This document shows, in pieces, positions 14,835 to 23,547 of a stretch of 64,000 bases of DNA. Positions within the stretch are counted from its first letter, which is position 1. The number at the start of each line of letters is the position of its first letter. The notes below the pieces were generated by a model that saw only the letters and a list, made by a program, of their open reading frames with translations, did no database searches and was not told where the DNA came from. The position numbers were made by a program, and so were the translations under genes. The stretch covers positions 110,331 through 174,330 of the forward strand of contig NZ_BLXX01000009.1 in the NCBI RefSeq assembly GCF_014193515.1. Direction: 5' to 3'. Source of the DNA: Geomonas silvestris (GTDB lineage Bacteria; Desulfobacterota; Desulfuromonadia; Geobacterales; Geobacteraceae).

Positions 14835-16265
14835 TCAGAACTGGAAGTAGATGAAGGTGCTGGCCGGCACCTGGAACAGGAAGATGGCGAGCACCAGGGC
14901 GTAGTAGACCGCCCAGCGCAGCGCCGTCGGCATGCGGGAGAGCTGCAGCTCGCTCTTTTTGCACCAAAGCAGCAGGCCGAGGCAGAGGACGAGCACCAGG
15001 GGATCGAACCTCCCCTGGGCGAGCAGGAACCCCGACCAGAGCCCGCCCGGCCCGCTCGCCAGGTGGCGCACCACGTAGAGGGCGTCTTCCAGGGTTGCCG
15101 CCCTGAAGAAGATCCAGGCGAAGCTGACCAGGTGGAAGGTGACCAGGACCTGCCAGAGGTGCAGCAGTCGGCTCTTCTCGACCCCGAGTGCCTTGTGCAG
15201 CCGTTTCTGGTAGGGCTTGTAGTAGACCGAGGCGGCGAGGTACAGGCCGTGCAGCGCGCCCCAGATCAGGAATCCCCACTTGGCGCCGTGCCAGAGGCCG
15301 GAGACCAGGAAGGCCGCCAAGAGCGCCGCCGCGGTCCCAGCATTCTTGCGGTCGCGCCAGCGCATCTGCAAGGGGCGGAAGACGTAGTCGAGGATCCAGC
15401 GCGAGAAGCTTATGTGCCAGCGGCGCCAGAACTCGGCGACCGAGCGTGCCAGGTACGGCGAATTGAAGTTCTGGGTGAGCTCGATGTTGAAGATCCGGGC
15501 GCTCCCCAATGACATGTCGGTGTAGCCGGAGAAATCCAGGTAGATCTGCAGGGCATAGCAGTAGGTAGCCACGAGCAGCGGCAGCCCGGTATAGCTGCGT
15601 GGGTCGCTGTAGACCGGGTCGACGAAGAGGGCGAGCCGGTCGGCCACCACCACTTTCTTGAAGAGCCCCCAGCAAAAAAGGAGCAGCCCGAAGCGCAGGT
15701 TGTCGTAGCTGAAGGGAGGGTGCGCCTTGAGTTGCGGGATAAGGTCAGCGGCGCGCTCGATGGGGCCCTGCAGGAGCTTCGGGAAGAAGGCAAGGTAGAG
15801 GGTGTAGTAGCCCAGGTGCGGTTCCGGTTCTTCCAGCTCGAGGTAGACGTCGATCAGGTAGGAGAGGGCCTGGAAGGTGAAATAGGAGGCGCCGATGCTC
15901 ACCAGCGGCGTGAGCTCGGTGAGGCCGGGAGAGCGCTGGCCAAAGGCTTTCGCCAGCTGCAGGACCCCGCCCAAAAGCGGGAGGTACTTGAGCCCGGCCA
16001 GGATGGCGAGTTCCGTTGCGATGCCGCAGCAAAAAAGCAGCTTGCGCCGGCCGGGGGAAACGCTCTGGCCCAGGGCACGGGCGAAGGCGAAGCTGGTCAA
16101 GGAGACCAGCAGCAGGGCGGCGACCAGGTAGGGGACCCGGAGCGCGGCGTAGAACACCAGGCTCGCCGCGAGGAGGATCCAGGGGCGCACCCACTCGCCG
16201 GAGAGGTACCAGCAGAGGTAGACCACCGGCAGAAACAGGAAGTAGCTGAGCGAGTTGAAGGGCAT
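14835..16265 (-). CDS. MBOAT family O-acyltransferase (DltB/AlgI/PatA-like)
   Basis: 476 residues from ATG 16265 (MPFNSLSYFLFLPVVYLCWY); the longer reading frame upstream overlaps the carrier gene and is not needed. About ten membrane segments. Family signatures: GASYFTFQALSYLIDVY, FFPKLLQGPIERA, DFSGYTDMSLGSARIF, NFNSPYLARSVAEFWRRWHI and the catalytic-His segment SGLWHGAKWGFLIWG. MBOAT proteins accept an acyl group on the cytoplasmic side and pass it across. The gene begins 12 bases after the carrier-like gene, so the two are probably translated together, which fits a cytoplasmic carrier delivering to the channel. No clear ribosome binding site of its own is visible. Confidence 0.9.
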   Translation of the reverse strand: MPFNSLSYFLFLPVVYLCWYLSGEWVRPWILLAASLVFYAALRVPYLVAALLLVSLTSFAFARALGQSVSPGRRKLLFCCGIATELAILAGLKYLPLLGGVLQLAKAFGQRSPGLTELTPLVSIGASYFTFQALSYLIDVYLELEEPEPHLGYYTLYLAFFPKLLQGPIERAADLIPQLKAHPPFSYDNLRFGLLLFCWGLFKKVVVADRLALFVDPVYSDPRSYTGLPLLVATYCYALQIYLDFSGYTDMSLGSARIFNIELTQNFNSPYLARSVAEFWRRWHISFSRWILDYVFRPLQMRWRDRKNAGTAAALLAAFLVSGLWHGAKWGFLIWGALHGLYLAASVYYKPYQKRLHKALGVEKSRLLHLWQVLVTFHLVSFAWIFFRAATLEDALYVVRHLASGPGGLWSGFLLAQGRFDPLVLVLCLGLLLWCKKSELQLSRMPTALRWAVYYALVLAIFLFQVPASTFIYFQF

Positions 16266-16276
16266 GGCAGGGAAGG

Positions 16277-16507
16277 TCAGGCAGCGATTTTGCTGCGGAT
16301 GCAGTCGAGCAGATCCTCGACGTTTTCGATGGTCAGCAGCTCCTTGGGCGAGAAGGCGATGCCGAACCTTCTTTCGATGGCGACCACCAGCCTCACGTAG
16401 GCGAGCGTGTCCCAGGTGAGCCCTGCCGCCATGGCGGGGACGCTTTGGTCCAGGTCGGCACCGAGTACCTCGAGGCACAGGTCGTTCAGGTGGGCCTTAA
16501 GATCCAT
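16277..16507 (-). CDS. Acyl-carrier-like protein with Thr in place of the carrier Ser
   Basis: 76 residues with the length and helical pattern of ACP/DltC: MDLKAHLNDLCLEVLG, then the loop, helix II LAYVRLVVAIERRFGI, and the end TIENVEDLLDCIRSKI. In carrier proteins helix II starts with D-S-L/F, the Ser holding phosphopantetheine. Here the codon is ACG, giving WDTLAYVRL, so the Ser is Thr. Either it is not modified in the usual way, or a nonstandard transferase acts on it. It leads an operon with MBOAT and SGNH genes and there is no adenylating enzyme (DltA) in the window. A structural or regulatory role is an alternative. Confidence 0.75.
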   Translation of the reverse strand: MDLKAHLNDLCLEVLGADLDQSVPAMAAGLTWDTLAYVRLVVAIERRFGIAFSPKELLTIENVEDLLDCIRSKIAA

Positions 16508-16902
16508 ACGCGCTCCGGATAGCTCACCTCAGCGTAAGGTGTGGTATCGGGAAACTGTCAGCGGCTTTGCTGCCTGCTGGCAGAGGGGGCGGCAACCGGT
16601 CTACCTGTGTCGCCAGGTCCGGTCTCTGGCTGGATCGCCACTGTCAGCGGAGCGCAGCGTCCGTCGCGCTGATTCAGAGCCGGCGGGAGAGTAGCCTGTC
16701 AGGAAGGTGTGATTGGTGTTTTTTAACATAAAAGCCTGCACTCTGCCAGCTAAAAATTAGATCTCTCTCACGGTAGTGGGCGCGGGTCTGTTCGCAGAGA
16801 GTATGGGCTGGGGAGGAGGGGGAGGGAAGAGGAACCGGTGGGGAGATCGGGGCCGCGGCTCGGGAAGCGACCGCGGCCCGTGGTGTAGCCGGGTGCCGGT
16901 GG
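16508..16902. other. Intergenic region, no gene seen
   Basis: 395 bases upstream of the carrier-MBOAT-SGNH cassette; it must hold that operon's promoter. It includes an AT-rich stretch near 16713-16765 and a purine-rich low-complexity run at 16810-16835. I see no coding or RNA signature. Confidence 0.3.
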
Positions 16903-17094
16903 TTATGCCCTTTCCAGGATGCGCTGCAGCTTCATGCGCTGCGCCATCCGTGCCGAGGTATCTGCTGCGTAGGATGAACTGTAGGTTGGTCGGGAGGCGC
17001 TCCGCGCGGGGCGGGTCAGGGCGATTACGGGCAGAGCGGACAACTCGTTTTTGGGGGAAGTCCCCCTGAGAAACCTTTTGATGATGCCGAACAT
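16903..17094 (-). CDS. Small basic hypothetical protein (63 aa)
   Basis: Starts at ATG 17094 with a clear ribosome binding site (CGAGGAGATAGC). The 63 residues start MFGIIKRFLRGTSPKNELSA, then a Ser/Thr/Arg-rich middle (TRPARSASRPTYSSSY), and end in a helix (RMAQRMKLQRILERA). It is strongly positively charged, without membrane segment. I recognise no family. The good start site and codon use make it plausible; there is no operon context. Confidence 0.5.
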   Translation of the reverse strand: MFGIIKRFLRGTSPKNELSALPVIALTRPARSASRPTYSSSYAADTSARMAQRMKLQRILERA

Positions 17095-17397
17095 GCTATC
17101 TCCTCGTCGCGTAGTTCGTGTGCCTTGGAGACGCCGCTCCGGAGTGCTGTGGAAAGACACAAACAACATGCTACTGAAACATAACTCCTTGATTCAACAT
17201 AATTTGCCTTAATAATGAGCGGGTCGGGGAAAGGCTTGTCCTCTTCCCGGGGCACCGGTGGCGTCTGCTCTTCTTGTGCCGCGGAAGCGCCGGCGCCGGT
17301 ACAGGCAACAGCCCCGCCGGGGTATCCGGGCTTTTTTAGCATTGGAGGCGGGTGGTCTTGCATGGTATGTAAAACTATTTCCGGGAGGTGCGGCCGC

Positions 17398-17618
17398 GAA
17401 GCAGGTAACCAGGCTTCACACCAGGTTAATGAAATCGCCAGCGCTGCCGAAGAGCACATGACGAGCACCGGCGCGTTAGCGAGGCATCATAGCCCGGACC
17501 ACTGAGGTCGCGCAGCAGACCTCCCTCGGAGCACGCGAGCCGGCGCGCACGGCTGGCAGCTTATGGGGGAAAGGCGGATCCGCTCCTGGGGCTGGTGCAG
17601 CGCTTCGTGCTCGCATGA
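17398..17618 (+). pseudogene. Decayed C-terminal end of a methyl-accepting chemotaxis protein
   Basis: Three short pieces of a chemoreceptor tail lie in three frames in the correct order. From 17425 one reads VNEIASAAEEHMTSTGALA, like the AAEEQ-type methylation helix. From 17504, EVAQQTSLGARE followed by ARTAGSL. From 17583, LLGLVQRFVLA and a TGA stop at 17616-17618, the usual receptor end. At least two frameshifts are needed to join them, and nothing of the ligand-binding or HAMP parts is seen upstream. It is therefore a remnant. The left boundary is approximate. Confidence 0.72.
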
Positions 17619-17636
17619 CCGCAGAGGAGAAAAAAG

Positions 17637-18452
17637 ATGCTCAACCTGGCAAGGAGAAAGAAGATGCCCACCCTGAAACAGACGCTCCTGGCGTTTGCCC
17701 TGTTAGCCCTGGCGGTCCCGGCCTACGCGGCGCCCACGGCCCAGATCAACATCCCCTCCACCGACGCGAAGGGGCTCAAGGAACTGGCGATCTCGGTTAC
17801 CAACTACACGCGGTTCTCCAGCAAGTCCAACGCCGGGCCCAACTCCTACGCGCTGGGGGTGGAGACCGGCCTGCTCCCCTTCGAGAACGTGAAGCTCGAG
17901 GTGGGTGTGGACTACGTCACCACCGGCAGCGGCAGCGAAACCGACGACCACCCCTTCTATTTCAACGCGAAGCTGGCGACCGCGGAAGAGTTGGGGGCGA
18001 AGTGGATGCCGGCCTTCGCCATCGGGATCTTCAACGCCGGCACCTACGATAGGCCGGCCAGCGGCGTCTCCACAAGGCAGAACATCGCCTACCTCCTGGC
18101 GGCCAAGACGCTCCCGGTGATCGGCAGGCTTTCCGCGGGGGGCTACCTCGGCTCGCAGCGGGCCTTGCGCACCCCGGCGAACCCGCACAACAACAGCGGC
18201 GTGCTCGCCTCCTGGGACCGCACCATCGCCGAGGTCTCCGACAAGCTCTGGCTGGGAGCCGACTACCTGAGCGGCAACAACGCCAACGGCGAGGTGAGCG
18301 TCGGGGCGGCCTGGAACTTCACCAAGCAGATCTCGGTCCTGGCCGGCGTGGTCTGGTACAACCCGTTCTACAAGCTCTCCGATGCGGACGGCGGCAGCTC
18401 TCCCGGCGGCAAACCGGCCTTTACCACCCAGCTCACCATCAATCTCCCGTAA
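17637..18452 (+). CDS. Outer-membrane beta-barrel-like exported protein
   Basis: 271 residues from ATG 17637; a second start at 17664 with its own AAGGAG is equally possible and gives a cleaner signal peptide (MPTLKQTLLAFALLALAVPA). The mature protein starts APTAQINIPSTDAKG and has alternating aromatic/hydrophobic strands with Gly and Asn turns (ALGVETGLLPFENVKLEVGV, FYFNAKLATAEE, KLWLGADYLSGN, VSVGAAWNFTKQ, SVLAGVVWYNP), ending in QLTINLP, as in small outer-membrane barrels. No family assigned. It is upstream of the sigma-54 regulator and nrf genes, which might link it to nitrite or nitrosative metabolism, but a 190-base gap separates them. Confidence 0.72.
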   Translation: MLNLARRKKMPTLKQTLLAFALLALAVPAYAAPTAQINIPSTDAKGLKELAISVTNYTRFSSKSNAGPNSYALGVETGLLPFENVKLEVGVDYVTTGSGSETDDHPFYFNAKLATAEELGAKWMPAFAIGIFNAGTYDRPASGVSTRQNIAYLLAAKTLPVIGRLSAGGYLGSQRALRTPANPHNNSGVLASWDRTIAEVSDKLWLGADYLSGNNANGEVSVGAAWNFTKQISVLAGVVWYNPFYKLSDADGGSSPGGKPAFTTQLTINLP

Positions 18453-18566
18453 CAACGGCCCAGGCGGTGCGGCCCCCCCGACGGAGTCGCACGCCCCCCG
18501 CCGGCCCCGGCGGCGCCAGTCTCCCGCAGCCCCTCCCTATCCACGTTCCTCCCTTGGATTCAGGTC

Positions 18567-18588
18567 AAAATTGACTCCCGTCAATGAT
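18567..18588. promoter_or_regulatory. Crp/Fnr-family-like palindrome upstream of sigma-54 regulator
   Basis: ATTGACTCCCGTCAAT at 18570-18585 is a perfect 6-4-6 palindrome, TTGAC-N4-GTCAA. Its layout matches Crp/Fnr-family sites (TTGAT-N4-ATCAA for FNR). A site of this type would fit oxygen or NO control of the regulator gene and so of nitrite reductase. The cognate factor is not in the window. Confidence 0.55.
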
Positions 18589-18604
18589 CGCAGCGCTCCT
18601 TGCC

Positions 18605-18631
18605 GTTACCATGGCGTTACCGACCGGTAAC
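18605..18631. promoter_or_regulatory. GTTACC repeat-palindrome before the sigma-54 regulator start
   Basis: GTTACC (18605), GTTACC (18616) and GGTAAC (18626). The second and third form a perfect palindrome GTTACC-N4-GGTAAC; the first is a direct repeat 11 bases upstream, about one helix turn. The same 6-4-6 palindrome recurs at 20024-20039 before nrfH. It is therefore the probable binding site of the regulator encoded between them, here for autocontrol. Confidence 0.7.
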
Positions 18632-18646
18632 CGAAGGGAGACAGCT

Positions 18647-20038
<1,392 letters not shown>

Positions 20039-20123
20039 CGCCGCGTCTCCCGAAGTTCCCACCTTCCCACAACCTTCACACCCACCGCGACGAAAAATCA
20101 ACGCGTTATCCTGCTGCCGGGGT

Positions 20124-20138
20124 TGGCACACAACCTGC
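20124..20138 (+). promoter_or_regulatory. Sigma-54 (-24/-12) promoter of nrfHA
   Basis: TGGCACACAACCTGC keeps the invariant GG (-24) and GC (-12) at the correct 10-base spacing and most of the consensus TGGCAC-N5-TTGC. Transcription should start near 20150, about 35 bases before the nrfH start codon. Confidence 0.83.
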
Positions 20139-20184
20139 GACTATGCCGTGTATCCGAAACGGCAACCCCACAGCAGGAGTCCCC

Positions 20185-20649
20185 ATGAAATTCAGCAAAC
20201 CCAAACGACCCTTGACGGCGCTGCTGGCCGCCGCCCTGGCGGGGCTTGCCGCGGCGCTGTTCCTCGCACTCGGCCCGCCCAACCTCTTGGCCAAGTCGGA
20301 GTCCCCCGCCTTCTGCGCCAGCTGCCACGTGATGGAGCTGGAGCACGAGGCCTGGAGCCACGCCGGCGCCCACCGCAGGCTGCGCTGCGTGGACTGCCAC
20401 CTTCCCGAGGGGAACCCCGCCGTGCACTACTTCTGGAAGGGGATCGACGGGATGAAGGATGTCATCTGTTTCCAATCTGGCCACGTCCCCGAGCGCATCG
20501 AGTTGAGCGCGCACGGAGCGAAGGTCGTCCAGGAGAACTGCGTACGCTGCCACCAAACCACCCTTGCCGGCGTCGATCTGACCCGTCGCTGCTGGAACTG
20601 TCACCGACCACTCAGGCACCGTTTGACCGGCACCCGGGCCACCCGCTAA
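20185..20649 (+). CDS. nrfH: Cytochrome c nitrite reductase, small (quinol-oxidising) subunit
   Basis: 154 residues from ATG 20185, with the CAGGAG site. One N-terminal membrane anchor (residues ~10-32), then four haem-binding motifs: CASCH (44), CVDCH (68), CVRCH (119) and CWNCH (136). This is the NapC/NirT-type tetrahaem quinol dehydrogenase that passes electrons from menaquinol to NrfA in the periplasm. The pairing with nrfA downstream confirms NrfH. Slightly basic C-terminus (RPLRHRLTGTRATR). Confidence 0.95.
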   Translation: MKFSKPKRPLTALLAAALAGLAAALFLALGPPNLLAKSESPAFCASCHVMELEHEAWSHAGAHRRLRCVDCHLPEGNPAVHYFWKGIDGMKDVICFQSGHVPERIELSAHGAKVVQENCVRCHQTTLAGVDLTRRCWNCHRPLRHRLTGTRATR

Positions 20650-20663
20650 CCAGAGGTTCCTCC

Positions 20664-20755
20664 GGGAATTCCGGGGATGCTGAAGCAGGCTCTAGAGATA
20701 ACCACCTGCGGGGATGATTCATCGCCCTTCGGTATCCCTCATCCCCGGAATTCCC
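20664..20755. repeat. Inverted repeat between nrfH and nrfA
   Basis: GGGAATTCCGGGGATG (20664-20679) is exactly complemented by CATCCCCGGAATTCCC (20740-20755), 60 bases apart. Such a 16-pair stem in the intercistronic RNA could adjust the nrfH:nrfA ratio or protect the nrfA message. Related 'CCGGAATTCC'-like words occur in other intergenic spots here (e.g. near 22390 and 30655), so it may be a mobile palindromic element. Confidence 0.75.
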
Positions 20756-20777
20756 CGCTGAACCTGACAAGGAGAAG

Positions 20778-22232
20778 ATGAAAATGAAGAAACTGACGAT
20801 TGCAATCTGCGCCGCGCTGGCGCTTTCCGGGGCGCTGGCCCTGGTTCCCGGCTGCGCCCCCGAGAAGGCCGAGCGGGTGAAGACCGTCGACATAGCGGAC
20901 GGCACGGTGGATCCGGCCCACTGGGGCAAGGCCTATCCCGCCGAGTACGAGCTCTGGAAGAAGACCGGCGAGCCGACCCCGGCCGGCAAGAGCCGCTACA
21001 AGAAGGGGTTCGACGAGGGTGGGCACCGCCCGGACAAGCTGGACGAGTACCCGTTTCTGGCGCTTTTGTACAACGGCTGGGGGATGGGAGAGGAGTACAG
21101 TGAGCCGCGCGGCCACATGTTCATGGTGAAAGACCAGCTCGCGGTCGAGCCGGCGCGCTACAAGGCGGGGGGCTCCTGCCTCACCTGCAAGACCCCGTAC
21201 TCGCCGCTGCTTCGGCAGAAAGAGGGATACTTCGGGAAGCCCTACCAGGAGGTGCTGGCCCAGGTCCCCAAGGAGCACCAGGAGCTCGGTGTCGCCTGCG
21301 TCGACTGCCACAACAACAAGGACCTGACGCTTAAGATCTCGCGCGACTTCACCCTGGGCAAAGGGATCGCGAAGCTGGGTGTCGACCCGGCGAAGCTCAC
21401 CCAGCAGGACATGCGCACCTTGGTCTGTGCCCAGTGTCACGTGACCTACAGCATCCTCAAAGACGGCCAGATGCACTCCACCGACGTGATCTTCCCCTGG
21501 GACGGCAGCAGCTGGGGGAAGATCAGCATCGAGAACATCATCGCGAAATTGCGTGGCAACCCGGCGAGCGCCGAGTGGACCCAGAGCGTGACCGGCTTCA
21601 AGCTCGCCTTTTTGAGGCACCCCGAGTTCGAGCTCTTCTCCAACAACAGCGTGCACTGGCAGGCAGGCGTGGCCTGCTCGGACTGCCACATGCCCTACAC
21701 CAAGGTGGGGGCCCAGAAAGTATCGGACCACCGGGTGATGAGCCCGCTTAAAAACGATCTGAAGGCGTGCCAGCAGTGCCACGCCGAGACCCCGGAATGG
21801 CTGCGCCAGCAGGTCTTCGCGATCCAGGACCGCACCGTTTCGAGCTTCATCCGCTCCGGCTACGCCACCGCAACCGTGGCGAAACTCTTCGAGATGGCCA
21901 ACAAGGCGAGCGCGGCGGGGAAGAAGGTGGACCAGGAGCTCTACGCCCAGGCGAGGAACCACTACGAGGAGGCGTTCTACCGCGTGGTGTACATCGGCGC
22001 CGAGAACTCGAGTGGCTTCCACAACCCGAGCGAGGCGCTGCGCATCCTGAACGACGCCTCGATGCACGCCGGCAAGGCCGAGGGGCTCTTGCGGCAGGCG
22101 CTCACCAAAGCGGGGGTGAACGTGCCGGTGAAGGTGGATCTGGAGCTTGCCAAGTACCTGAACAACCGGGGGACCAAGAAGCTCATGTTCAAGGCCGCCG
22201 ACGAGATCAAGGACCCGCTGGCCGGGAAGTAG
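20778..22232 (+). CDS. nrfA: Cytochrome c nitrite reductase, catalytic pentahaem subunit (ammonia-forming)
   Basis: 484 residues. Signal sequence with a possible lipobox LVPGC (Cys26). The catalytic haem motif CLTCK is at 134-138, where Lys is the proximal ligand; four CxxCH follow (CVDCH, CAQCH, CSDCH, CQQCH). Other hallmarks: EPRGHMFMVKDQ, VACVDCHNNKDL, KLAFLRHPEFELFSNNSVHW and YIGAENSSGFHNP. The enzyme reduces nitrite to ammonium with six electrons in the periplasm, and also NO. The possible lipid anchor is unusual for NrfA in general but plausible for a form held near NrfH. Two start ATGs (20778, 20784) follow AAGGAG; the difference is two residues. Confidence 0.95.
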   Translation: MKMKKLTIAICAALALSGALALVPGCAPEKAERVKTVDIADGTVDPAHWGKAYPAEYELWKKTGEPTPAGKSRYKKGFDEGGHRPDKLDEYPFLALLYNGWGMGEEYSEPRGHMFMVKDQLAVEPARYKAGGSCLTCKTPYSPLLRQKEGYFGKPYQEVLAQVPKEHQELGVACVDCHNNKDLTLKISRDFTLGKGIAKLGVDPAKLTQQDMRTLVCAQCHVTYSILKDGQMHSTDVIFPWDGSSWGKISIENIIAKLRGNPASAEWTQSVTGFKLAFLRHPEFELFSNNSVHWQAGVACSDCHMPYTKVGAQKVSDHRVMSPLKNDLKACQQCHAETPEWLRQQVFAIQDRTVSSFIRSGYATATVAKLFEMANKASAAGKKVDQELYAQARNHYEEAFYRVVYIGAENSSGFHNPSEALRILNDASMHAGKAEGLLRQALTKAGVNVPVKVDLELAKYLNNRGTKKLMFKAADEIKDPLAGK

Positions 22233-22249
22233 GCCAAGGTCCTTTTCAA

Positions 22250-22284
22250 AAACGCCGCCCGGGTGGAGACACCGGGCGGCGTTT
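22250..22284 (+). terminator. Rho-independent terminator after nrfA
   Basis: AACGCCGCCCGGGTG, loop GAGA, CACCGGGCGGCGTTTTC: long G+C stem with one bulged base and a short T run, 18 bases after the stop codon. Confidence 0.85.
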
Positions 22285-22660
22285 TCATCTGGGGCAGGGG
22301 CCGCCTGGTATCCCGGCAGGGGCGGATGATCATCCGCGGCCTTCCCGCAGTGGGGGATCCGCAGGTTGCGCCGGCGCATTTTAGTTTGCGCGCAGGGATT
22401 CCCGGAAATTCCGTGCCGCGTTGAGGCTGCTACGCAGCACACCTCGCGGCCCCACGTTCTCCCCTTTGCAAAGGGGAAAACGCGAGTTCACCGACAGCTG
22501 CCAATCAGCACCGAAGGGGACAGGCACCATTTAATTAAAAGGGGACAGGCACCGAGCAGCGCTCCCCTCGCCCCCCGGGAGAGGGGCGGAGGTGAGGGCG
22601 TTGCCACCTGCACCATGCTGACCCTTGCAATGTCATGATCTGATAAAAAAGGAGGAAGTT
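22285..22660. other. Intergenic region with several repeat fragments
   Basis: 376 bases without a gene. It contains CCCCTTTGCAAAGGGG at 22461-22476 (perfect palindrome), two direct copies of AGGGGACAGGCACC (22515-22528, 22540-22553) separated by an AT spacer with TTAATTAA, and a REP-like G+C palindrome (22561-22600). The CAGGCACC word is often found around REP-associated tyrosine transposase genes in Geobacter-like genomes, so this looks like a site where repeats have collected. The HPP gene's ribosome binding site AAAAAAGGAGG is at the right end. Confidence 0.55.
22561..22600. repeat. REP-like palindromic element B
   Basis: CTCCCCTCGCC / GGGAGAGGGGCGGAGG type palindrome followed by TGAGGGCG; same class as the other G+C-rich elements in the window. 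Confidence 0.6.
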
Positions 22661-23185
22661 ATGAAGAGGCGACTTACCAAGGTCCCTGCCAAAATGAAAG
22701 GGACCCTGCGGGGGCCGCGCGCACCGCTCTGCCCGAAGTACGCCGCTTGGGGCTTTGTAAGCGGCGGTATCTCGATATTGGCCATCACGCTGATGACCCA
22801 ACTGGTGGCCTGTCCGCTGTTGATCGGCTCGTTCGGAGCCTCGGCGGTGCTCCTCTTCGGGGCGTCGGACTCGCCGCTGGCCCAGCCCCGCAACCTGATC
22901 GGCGGGCACCTGATCTCCGCACTGGTCGCGGTGGCCGTCGTAGCTCTCGCCGGTAACGCCACCTGGGCGGTGGCCCTCGCGGTGGGGGGCTCCATCTGCC
23001 TCATGTACCTCACTCGCACCGTGCATCCCCCCGGCGGGGCGACGGCGCTGATCGGCGTGCAGAGTCACGCCGCCTGGTCCTTCGTCCTGGTGCCGGTCTT
23101 AAGCGGCGCGCTGGTCCTGTTGCTGGTGGCGCTCTTCACCAACAACGTCGTGCACCACCGACAATACCCGACGCACTGGATCTAG
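22661..23185 (+). CDS. HPP family integral membrane protein
   Basis: 174 residues from ATG 22661 behind AAGGAGGAAGTT. Four to five membrane segments (GFVSGGISILAITLMTQLVA; LIGSFGASAVLLFGASDSPL; LISALVAVAVVALAGNATWA; VLSGALVLLLVALFTNNV) and the family signature TRTVHPPGGATALIG. Related HPP proteins of cyanobacteria and chloroplasts transport nitrite. Its place beside nrfHA therefore suggests nitrite movement or handling, but it has its own upstream region and lies behind a terminator, so the link is inference. Confidence 0.88.
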   Translation: MKRRLTKVPAKMKGTLRGPRAPLCPKYAAWGFVSGGISILAITLMTQLVACPLLIGSFGASAVLLFGASDSPLAQPRNLIGGHLISALVAVAVVALAGNATWAVALAVGGSICLMYLTRTVHPPGGATALIGVQSHAAWSFVLVPVLSGALVLLLVALFTNNVVHHRQYPTHWI

Positions 23186-23547
23186 CCGCCGGAGTGCCTT
23201 CAATGACGATCGCACTGCAAGAATGACAGTTCTTAGTCAGGGGTTTGTAAAACCAGTCATAAGAAATAATCCTACACATAACTCCTCTATGCCTGATAAT
23301 GGCATTTGATTATTGCTATTTAGCGTTGGCTGTGACATAAGGGCGACATAACCGATTGGGCCGTACCCCGGTGTCCATTGCCGGTGTGCGGCTACTAACT
23401 TCTGGAAGCTGTCGCCTTCGGGCTTGGCACCCGGCTCTTCAGGCCGGGCTCGCGGAGCATCGTTGCGGCCGCTTCGCTGCTATGTGCTTCGCTTTCCGCG
23501 CCGTGGCCTGACGCCTGCGGTCGGCGGTTGCGGAGCTGGGAGGACCC
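23186..23547. other. Intergenic region upstream of FG-GAP lipoprotein
   Basis: 362 bases. The left half is AT-rich (23215-23340) and should hold the promoter. The right half is a G+C-rich leader containing the inverted pair CACCCGGCTC / AGGCCGGGCTCG near 23430-23452. I could not match it to a known riboswitch. A GGGAGG site precedes the next start codon. Confidence 0.35.

Noticed and set aside
17025..17468. Minus-strand open frame over the chemoreceptor remnant and small basic protein gene
   Set aside because: It overlaps better supported features on both sides and its product has no pattern; a shadow.
23400..23547. G+C-rich hairpins upstream of the FG-GAP lipoprotein considered as a third GEMM-I riboswitch
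   Set aside because: The CAACC...GGAAAGCC...GGGTTGCC core is absent.
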